From assembly GCA_902495305.1 (NCBI GenBank), contig CABUWG010000025.1:1-29323 (forward strand): a DNA stretch of 29,323 bases, given 5' to 3'. A program made the translations under genes and the position numbers. The notes under the pieces were generated by a model that was not told where the DNA came from, did no database searches, and was given only the letters and a program-made list of their open reading frames with translations. Of the stretch, positions 24,472 through 29,323 are shown in pieces. Source of the DNA: an uncultured Pseudomonadota bacterium. GTDB lineage: Bacteria > Pseudomonadota > Alphaproteobacteria > RF32 > CAG-239. Every line of letters starts with the position of its first letter. Positions within the stretch are counted from its first letter, which is position 1.

Positions 24472-26235
24472 TTATCTCAACTGCGTCCGGTAAAGTGAGG
24501 CATAAATACTGCCTTCTTTTTGCATCAGTTCTTCGTGGCTGCCGACTTCTGCAATCTCACCATAATTAACGACCACAATTTTATCGGCGTTACGGACTGT
24601 AGACAGGCGGTGGGCAATGATAAACACTGTCCGGTCTTTCATCAAATTGTCAATGGCCTCCTGCACCACGGCTTCCGACTTGTTATCCAAAGCCGAGGTT
24701 GCCTCGTCCAAGATGACAATCGGCGCATTTTTGATGAAGGCACGCGCAATGGCAATACGTTGTTTTTGACCGCCGGAGAGCAAGACGCCGCGTTCGCCGA
24801 TTTCGGTATCGAGCCCTTTTTCCAATCCGGAAATAAACTCTTCCAGACAGGCGCTTTTTACGGCTTGTCTGATTTGCTCTTCCGACGCATTCTCATCTCC
24901 CAGCAGAATATTGTCGCGGATTGTGCCGGCAAACAGGAAATTGTCCTGAAAGACAATGGCGATTTTGTCACGCAACGAGATTAAATCCAAGTCGCGAACA
25001 TCTACACCGTCAATCTTTACTGCGCCGGATTTGACGTCATAAAATCGGGGCAGCAGGTTGACCATTGTGGTTTTTCCGCCGCCGGAATTGCCGACGAAAG
25101 CAATGGTCTGCCCTACTTTGACTTTCAGGCTGACATCTTTCAGAACCGGTTTGTCTTTTAAATATTCAAAGCAGACGTGGTCATAAAAGATTTCTTTTTT
25201 AACCTCGGTCAGAGGTTTGGCATCCGGTTTGTTATGAATTGCCGGTTGTTGTTCCAGCAGCCCGAACACCCGTTCCATTGCCATGAGCGCCATTTGGACG
25301 TTGTTGTAGTTGTTGCCGATAGATTTTATCGGATTATACAGCATAATCAATGCCGTAATGAAAGAAACAAAGTTTCCGGCCGTAATCTCATGATGGACAA
25401 TCAAATAACTGCCCAGCCAGATGACGCCGGCAATACCGAAGGAAATGACCAAATGCATCAGCGGCGACATCATGCCGGTCCGCTGGATCATCTTAATCCC
25501 CATTTTAAACACGGTTTGCAGCGTGTTGCGAAAGCGTTTGCCCTGATAGTCATAAAGATTGTACGACGTAATAATCCGGTTGCCGGCAAAGGTTTCGTTA
25601 TAATGTGTCATAACCGCGGAACCGGAAAAAATGGTCTTGTCCATAACGGATTTGATACGGCGGCGAACCGTTGTCAGCGGATATAACGCCCCTAAAAGCA
25701 CAACGACGGCGACAATTGCCAGCTGCCACGAATTGTAAAACAAGACGCAAATCAATGAAATTGACGAGAAAACGCGGGTGGTAAAAAGCTTCATATTCGA
25801 CAAGAGGCCGTTGCAAGCCAGATCAACGTCCTGATTGAAACGCATCTGAATATCTCCAGAGTTTGACCTATCAAAATAAGACGCTTCATAGGTCATCAGC
25901 TTGTCAAACAGGTCTATTTTGACATCATTGGCGATTTTGCGCCCGACCCAGGTGTTCAGATAAGTTGCGGTATAGTTGAGCAGGCTCTGCAAAGTGCTGA
26001 ACAAGATAATCAAAAGCGGAATATAAGATGTGGCCGCGGTGCTTTTCTCCACCATTACCACATCCATATACGGCTTGAGCGACCAGGCAATGACCGCATC
26101 CATCGAGCCAATCGGAATGGTAATCAACACTGCCAAAATCGCCCTAACCCAATACGGCTTCACATAAGGCAGCATTTTACGATAATTTTGAACAATATAC
26201 AAGTTGTTGATTTTATTTCTTATTTTTGCAAACAT
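24472..26235 (-). CDS. msbA: MsbA-like ABC exporter (lipid A/lipid flippase)
   Basis: Half-transporter of 587 aa in the inner membrane, predicted to flip lipid A core or a related lipid using ATP. Residues about 20-315 are a six-helix ABC transmembrane domain. The nucleotide-binding domain follows, with Walker A GNSGGGKTT near 380, signature LSGGQKQR near 483, Walker B VILDEATSALD near 505 and the switch His in FIIAHRLSTVR near 538. The first ATG (26247) lacks a ribosome binding site; the ATG at 26235 has AAGG about five bases upstream and is preferred. Nearby surface-glycan genes support an envelope role. A multidrug exporter of the same family cannot be excluded. Confidence 0.85.
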   Translation of the reverse strand: MFAKIRNKINNLYIVQNYRKMLPYVKPYWVRAILAVLITIPIGSMDAVIAWSLKPYMDVVMVEKSTAATSYIPLLIILFSTLQSLLNYTATYLNTWVGRKIANDVKIDLFDKLMTYEASYFDRSNSGDIQMRFNQDVDLACNGLLSNMKLFTTRVFSSISLICVLFYNSWQLAIVAVVVLLGALYPLTTVRRRIKSVMDKTIFSGSAVMTHYNETFAGNRIITSYNLYDYQGKRFRNTLQTVFKMGIKMIQRTGMMSPLMHLVISFGIAGVIWLGSYLIVHHEITAGNFVSFITALIMLYNPIKSIGNNYNNVQMALMAMERVFGLLEQQPAIHNKPDAKPLTEVKKEIFYDHVCFEYLKDKPVLKDVSLKVKVGQTIAFVGNSGGGKTTMVNLLPRFYDVKSGAVKIDGVDVRDLDLISLRDKIAIVFQDNFLFAGTIRDNILLGDENASEEQIRQAVKSACLEEFISGLEKGLDTEIGERGVLLSGGQKQRIAIARAFIKNAPIVILDEATSALDNKSEAVVQEAIDNLMKDRTVFIIAHRLSTVRNADKIVVVNYGEIAEVGSHEELMQKEGSIYASLYRTQLR

Positions 26236-26251
26236 ATTAACCTTCATTGCT

Positions 26252-26269
26252 TATTATGTGCGCATAATA
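26252..26269. promoter_or_regulatory. Inverted repeat over the -10 of msbA
   Basis: TATTATG (26252-26258), TGCG, CATAATA (26263-26269): 7-bp perfect arms that include the -10 hexamer. A second palindrome, CACATTA-A-TAATGTG, lies at 26311-26325 upstream of the -35. Both are candidate regulator sites. Confidence 0.4.
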
Positions 26270-26292
26270 GCAGACTCTGTCTTTTTTTGCAA
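26264..26292 (-). promoter_or_regulatory. Promoter of msbA
   Basis: On the minus strand, -35 TTGCAA (26287-26292) and -10 TATTAT (26264-26269) with a 17-bp spacer, about 28 bases before the preferred ATG. Confidence 0.65.
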
Positions 26293-26345
26293 GGCAGAGC
26301 AATGATAGTCCACATTAATAATGTGTCAGGAAAAGTTATTTCTCT

Positions 26346-26993
26346 TTAATAAAACCTGTTTTTTTCTTTTTGAGCAATAATTCTCATAAAAGTGTCATCC
26401 TGACCGTTAAAAGGAGAAAAGCCTTTTTTCTCAACGCACAGTTTGACTTTTAAATCATTCCTTTCCAATTTTTTGCAGGTTTTTACCATATCAAGAAAAC
26501 GACGGTAATGATTTTCATAAATAAAAGCGTTTTCCTGCCCTTCAACAGGTTTTCCTTTCATATACAATTCATTTTGCATTCCGCGAACTTCGATGCACAT
26601 ATATCCGGACTTGCTTAAAACATTTGATGCCCATTTGAAGACCTTGTCTTCCTGTTCCTCAGCAATGGAATGAAGCGTAAAGCGAGAATAAACGGCGTTA
26701 AACATTCTGTCATCAGACAAATTTGTGAAGTCTCCGCATTCAAATTTGAGATTATCTTGTTGTTTTATCTCATTAAGGTGCTTGATTTCTTCCGCGCACT
26801 GGTCAACTGCCGTCGTGTTAATTCCGTTTTGAGCAAAATAAAATGCATCACGCCCGTTTCCGCAACCGAGTTCAATCAGCAGATCATTGCGGCGGAGATA
26901 ATTATCCTTAACAAAACGCGAAAATAATGACGGTTTGAAAGGCATTTTGGCCTGTGCATAAAAATTTTCCCAATAAACTTTATCGTCTACCAT
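26346..26993 (-). CDS. SAM-dependent class I methyltransferase
   Basis: 215-aa soluble methyltransferase. Motif I LIELGCGNGRDA lies at about 39-50 and an acidic residue ends strand 2 (TTAVDQ near 60). Motif II-like CGDFTNL and the post-motif segment YSRFTLHSI follow, so the Rossmann fold is complete. The substrate is unknown. It resembles small TehB- or UbiE-like enzymes, and its place in a surface-glycan cluster suggests modification of a sugar or lipid-linked glycan. The ATG follows the licD-like stop by one base, with AAGGA upstream, so the two are coupled. It appears to be the last gene of its operon. Confidence 0.82.
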   Translation of the reverse strand: MVDDKVYWENFYAQAKMPFKPSLFSRFVKDNYLRRNDLLIELGCGNGRDAFYFAQNGINTTAVDQCAEEIKHLNEIKQQDNLKFECGDFTNLSDDRMFNAVYSRFTLHSIAEEQEDKVFKWASNVLSKSGYMCIEVRGMQNELYMKGKPVEGQENAFIYENHYRRFLDMVKTCKKLERNDLKVKLCVEKKGFSPFNGQDDTFMRIIAQKEKNRFY

Positions 26994-26994
26994 A

Positions 26995-28050
26995 TTATTT
27001 TATCCTTATTGCTTGTAATTTTGTGATTATTTCATCAATGTTGCTTGGAATTCCTGACAGAAACACACCTTCATGGCGATTCAGATTTTCCGGAAAGCTC
27101 CAGTAGTTACCGTAAATATGCGCAAGATATTTATGCTGATTATGAGGAACATTAAATTCCATTCCTTCAAACTTTCTTTTCTGTAACGGAAAAATATCAT
27201 CATAATCATAGAAATACGGCTTGAAATACGCCCAATTTTCAATCCCTTTAAAAATGGCGGGACGGCTTTGGCTTTCCGGTTTTTCCGCTTGCTTTCCTTC
27301 ACATATGTTTTTGAAAGTATAATCGGAGAGCTGTTTTCTGAATGCTGTTAAACTGGCTTCATTTTCTTCGACTTGAGAAAAATTCATATTATAAAATTCC
27401 CTGCCGGCAATCATCTTTTGAGACAATTGTTGTTTTTCTTCATCCGTTTTCAGGGGTTTGTAGTAAAAGTCGTAAGGAAAAACATCGAGATTAAGATAAG
27501 TGCCATGGTAAGAAATCCGAATGAAATTATCCCATTTCATAAAAGTGCCATATTTTCCGTAAAAATGGAGTTCCGTCCCTTTAAATTCTTCTTCCAGAAT
27601 GTCAAAAAGGCGGTTGTAACTCTCACGGGGCATGGCAACGTCCATATCATCATCCCAGGGAATAAAGCCCTGATGACGAACGGCCCCCAGAAGCGTGCCG
27701 AAATCCAGCCAATATTGTAAATTGTGCTTCCGGCAAGCCTCATCAAATATCCGCAAAATTTCCGCGTCGGCCAGCTGCAACGCACGCATTTTTCCTTTTG
27801 CCGGCGGGAGTTTGGTTATATCAACCGTATAATTAAGAAAAGAAACAAATTCGGAAACGCTTAATCCGGTTTCAGAAATTTTACCTGACTTTCCCGCTAA
27901 ATCCTGAAGCATAACCTGCGTTTGAATATTCTGGGCTTTGATATCTTCCAATGTTTCTTTATTTTTCCAAATCTGCCGGTAGGTTTTGCTATATTTGTAA
28001 AGCAAACTCTCCGACCAACTCATTTTTTCTTTTCTTTTTTTACTTACCAT
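26995..28050 (-). CDS. LicD-family nucleotidyl/phosphocholine-type transferase
   Basis: 351-aa protein. The core at about 113-140 reads YWLDFGTLLGAVRHQG, then FIPWDDDMDVAM, the LicD hallmark with the metal-binding acidic cluster D133-D135 and D137. LicD enzymes attach phosphocholine or related phospho-substituents to surface glycans; the group transferred here is unknown. The N-terminal 80 or so residues are a basic, coiled-coil-like extension (KTYRQIWKNKETLEDIKAQN). The start at 28050 has AAAGGTGG just upstream. A hairpin separates it from the wavE-like gene 75 bp upstream, and it is coupled to the methyltransferase downstream. Confidence 0.88.
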   Translation of the reverse strand: MVSKKRKEKMSWSESLLYKYSKTYRQIWKNKETLEDIKAQNIQTQVMLQDLAGKSGKISETGLSVSEFVSFLNYTVDITKLPPAKGKMRALQLADAEILRIFDEACRKHNLQYWLDFGTLLGAVRHQGFIPWDDDMDVAMPRESYNRLFDILEEEFKGTELHFYGKYGTFMKWDNFIRISYHGTYLNLDVFPYDFYYKPLKTDEEKQQLSQKMIAGREFYNMNFSQVEENEASLTAFRKQLSDYTFKNICEGKQAEKPESQSRPAIFKGIENWAYFKPYFYDYDDIFPLQKRKFEGMEFNVPHNQHKYLAHIYGNYWSFPENLNRHEGVFLSGIPSNIDEIITKLQAIRIK

Positions 28051-28069
28051 CAGTCCACCTTTTGTTTTT

Positions 28070-28104
28070 AAAAATACATAGAAAGAGCTATTGCCTTTTC
28101 TATG
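28070..28104 (-). terminator. Possible terminator between the wavE-like and licD-like genes
   Basis: CATAGAAA (28077-28084) and TTTCTATG (28097-28104) form an 8-bp stem. On the minus strand it is followed by TATTTTT. The loop is 12 bases with partial extra pairing. It may only attenuate transcription, because no clear separate licD promoter is visible. Confidence 0.45.
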
Positions 28105-28125
28105 GTTTTCGTTAAAAATTTTACT

Positions 28126-29187
28126 TTACCTGAAGATTATTTTATGCAAACGCAACAGGCTTTTAATAAATATCAGCACGCTGTAGCTGAAGCATTTTAA
28201 GCCTTCCTCCAATTTCTTTTTCAATTTTTTCTTTTCTGCCAATGCGTAACGGTGTTTATAAAATTTCTCTTTATATCGGGAAATTTGTAACAATTCTTCA
28301 TAGCAATAACGCAGCGGTATTTTAAAATCAGGATCACAGTATTTTTGATATAAAGACAGCCATTCTTCATAAGTTTGGACATGAAATATTTTTTTGCCGT
28401 ACAGCCAGAATAAGCTGTCTTTCAACGGGTGGATTCCATATTGCTTAAAGTTCAAGCAAATTAAATTATTGGCAAACGATTGTTCAGTCAACCTTATGCC
28501 TTTCTCTGTTACATCTGAACAATCTTCTATTGTTTCATAGACATACGGAAATTTCTTGCTTAGGCAGGAAAGCCAGATATGCTGTTCCGGAATATAACGA
28601 AAATTCCCTTGAATAAACATATACTTCTCTTCATTTACCGGCCGATGTGACAAAAACCATTCTGCATCCGTTCTTGTCTGCAAGGGAATGTCCCAAAGCA
28701 ACAGCATGTCTTGCGTTAGGCCGAATGACAGAAAATCATAAGGAAAAAACATCTTTTGCGTTGGCTTATCTCCCAGAACCGTGATAATCCGGTGAGAAAA
28801 AATTTTCATTTCCTGACCAGATTTCGGATATTTATAAAAATGTTTTAAAAAACCGGTTTCACGAATTTCAAAATCTGTACGCAATTTCAAGGCATATTTA
28901 GTGGTGACCTTTTCCAACCCTGCTTTGGTTGAAACAATTTGCCGATTGATGTTGTTAGGTTTACTTCCCAGATTTTTATCTGCAGAATACATGGGAGCTA
29001 TGGCTCCGGGATCTTTATTTAATATAACCGTATCATAATCCAGACCGGAAACATCCGTTCCTTCCCAAGTTGATAAAATAATTCCGGCTCCCGGAAGCTT
29101 ACGCCGTATGCTTTGAAGGCACAACGGGGTTAACTCCGGTGACACAGCACCTTGTACGACAACGGTTATATCATTAAAATCGATCAT
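28126..29187 (-). CDS. WavE-like surface polysaccharide biosynthesis protein
   Basis: 353-aa protein of the WavE lipopolysaccharide-synthesis type. The N-terminus has ITVVVQGAV (7-15), an S-x-R pair, IILSTWEGTDVSGLDYD near 36-52 and NKDPGAI near 57-63, then NNINRQIVSTKAGL and YALKLRTDFE, the order found in WavE proteins. It is probably a cytoplasmic glycosyltransferase-like enzyme of LPS core or capsule assembly; the exact reaction is not known. The C-terminal 50 residues are Lys-rich and amphipathic, suggesting membrane attachment. The ATG overlaps the stop of the upstream gene (ATGA), with AAGGA before it. Confidence 0.8.
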   Translation of the reverse strand: MIDFNDITVVVQGAVSPELTPLCLQSIRRKLPGAGIILSTWEGTDVSGLDYDTVILNKDPGAIAPMYSADKNLGSKPNNINRQIVSTKAGLEKVTTKYALKLRTDFEIRETGFLKHFYKYPKSGQEMKIFSHRIITVLGDKPTQKMFFPYDFLSFGLTQDMLLLWDIPLQTRTDAEWFLSHRPVNEEKYMFIQGNFRYIPEQHIWLSCLSKKFPYVYETIEDCSDVTEKGIRLTEQSFANNLICLNFKQYGIHPLKDSLFWLYGKKIFHVQTYEEWLSLYQKYCDPDFKIPLRYCYEELLQISRYKEKFYKHRYALAEKKKLKKKLEEGLKCFSYSVLIFIKSLLRLHKIIFR

Positions 29188-29323
29188 ATCTTTTCCTTTA
29201 TTTCTTCAATAAACGGGAAAGCTTTCAGATTTAAATGAACGCCGTCCCGATAATATTCGCCTTTGGTTGTCAAATTGCTATTCAAAAGTTTATCTATTAT
29301 TGAGACAAAGCGTACCCCCCCCC
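29184..29323 (-). CDS. C-terminal end of an SGNH/GDSL-type hydrolase, partial
   Basis: Only the last 45 or so codons lie in the window. They read RFVSIIDKLLNSNL, then GEYYRDGVHLNLKAFPF and a stop overlapping the wavE-like ATG. D-G-V-H-L-N is the DxxH block that carries the catalytic Asp and His of SGNH hydrolases, usually near the C-terminus as here. In surface-glycan clusters such enzymes often act on acetyl groups. The frame runs into nine G (minus strand) at the window edge, so residues encoded beyond 29314 should not be trusted. Confidence 0.6.
   Translation of the reverse strand, partial: GGVRFVSIIDKLLNSNLTTKGEYYRDGVHLNLKAFPFIEEIKEKI

Noticed and set aside
29315..29323. Run of nine C at the window end, in frame with the partial SGNH hydrolase gene; possible phase-variable poly-G tract.
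   Set aside because: It coincides exactly with the end of the sequence. A poly-G sequencing artefact or assembly edge is more likely; a read spanning the tract would be needed.
1..29323. CRISPR array.
   Set aside because: I found no regularly spaced repeats; the only repeat pairs are the TR/VR, the 52-bp palindromes and the 15-bp direct repeat.

Overview
The window looks like a fragment of a Gram-negative bacterial chromosome. An MsbA-type lipid exporter, WavE- and LicD-like surface-glycan genes, an LprI-like periplasmic protein and strong sigma70-type promoters all fit. I lean towards a host-associated alphaproteobacterium, but no ribosomal or other marker gene confirms this. The first gene is cut at base 1. 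The last gene is cut at the right edge in a run of nine C, so the window is probably a whole metagenomic contig. By eye, the left part (about 1-4.6 kb and 6.2-16 kb) is more AT-rich than the 16.6-22.6 kb block, which suggests that the parts have separate histories.

Layout. (1) 1-5.5 kb, minus strand: a tightly coupled operon of a WYL-domain regulator, hsdR, hsdM and hsdS (type I restriction-modification). A near-consensus promoter with an inverted repeat across its -35 drives it. (2) 5.6-6.2 kb: the C-terminal relic of an EndA-type endonuclease, broken next to a perfect palindrome, then a small acidic protein gene with its own promoter. (3) 6.3-15.9 kb, plus strand: two giant genes of 1154 and 2003 aa. 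The second is a DUF1998-type superfamily 2 helicase. Size and order fit a type III Druantia defence system (DruH-DruE). A 15-bp direct repeat lies on each side. (4) 15.9-16.6 kb: no gene; small hairpins and two copies of a 52-bp palindromic repeat.

(5) 16.6-22.6 kb, the most interesting part: a complete diversity-generating retroelement (DGR), in the order avd-like gene, template repeat (TR), reverse transcriptase, target gene. TR (17247-17356) and variable repeat VR (18888-18997) align without gaps over 110 bp. All 15 differences fall on TR adenines, the DGR signature. VR lies near the N-terminus of a 657-aa protein that continues into a MoxR-like AAA+ ATPase. Next come a small P-loop-less AAA-like protein and a 509-aa protein with an HExxH metallopeptidase-like region and a C-terminal vWA domain. 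The model I infer is a variable lectin-like sensor joined to an AAA+ motor that works with a vWA/protease-like partner, a diversifying conflict or defence system.

(6) 22.7-29.3 kb: tRNA-Arg(TCT), an unrecognised 249-aa gene, an LprI-like secreted protein, msbA, and then a surface-glycan cluster (SGNH hydrolase end, WavE-like, LicD-like, methyltransferase) on the minus strand.

Regions 1-5 therefore put restriction-modification, a Druantia-like system and a DGR-diversified AAA+/vWA module side by side, next to ordinary envelope genes.
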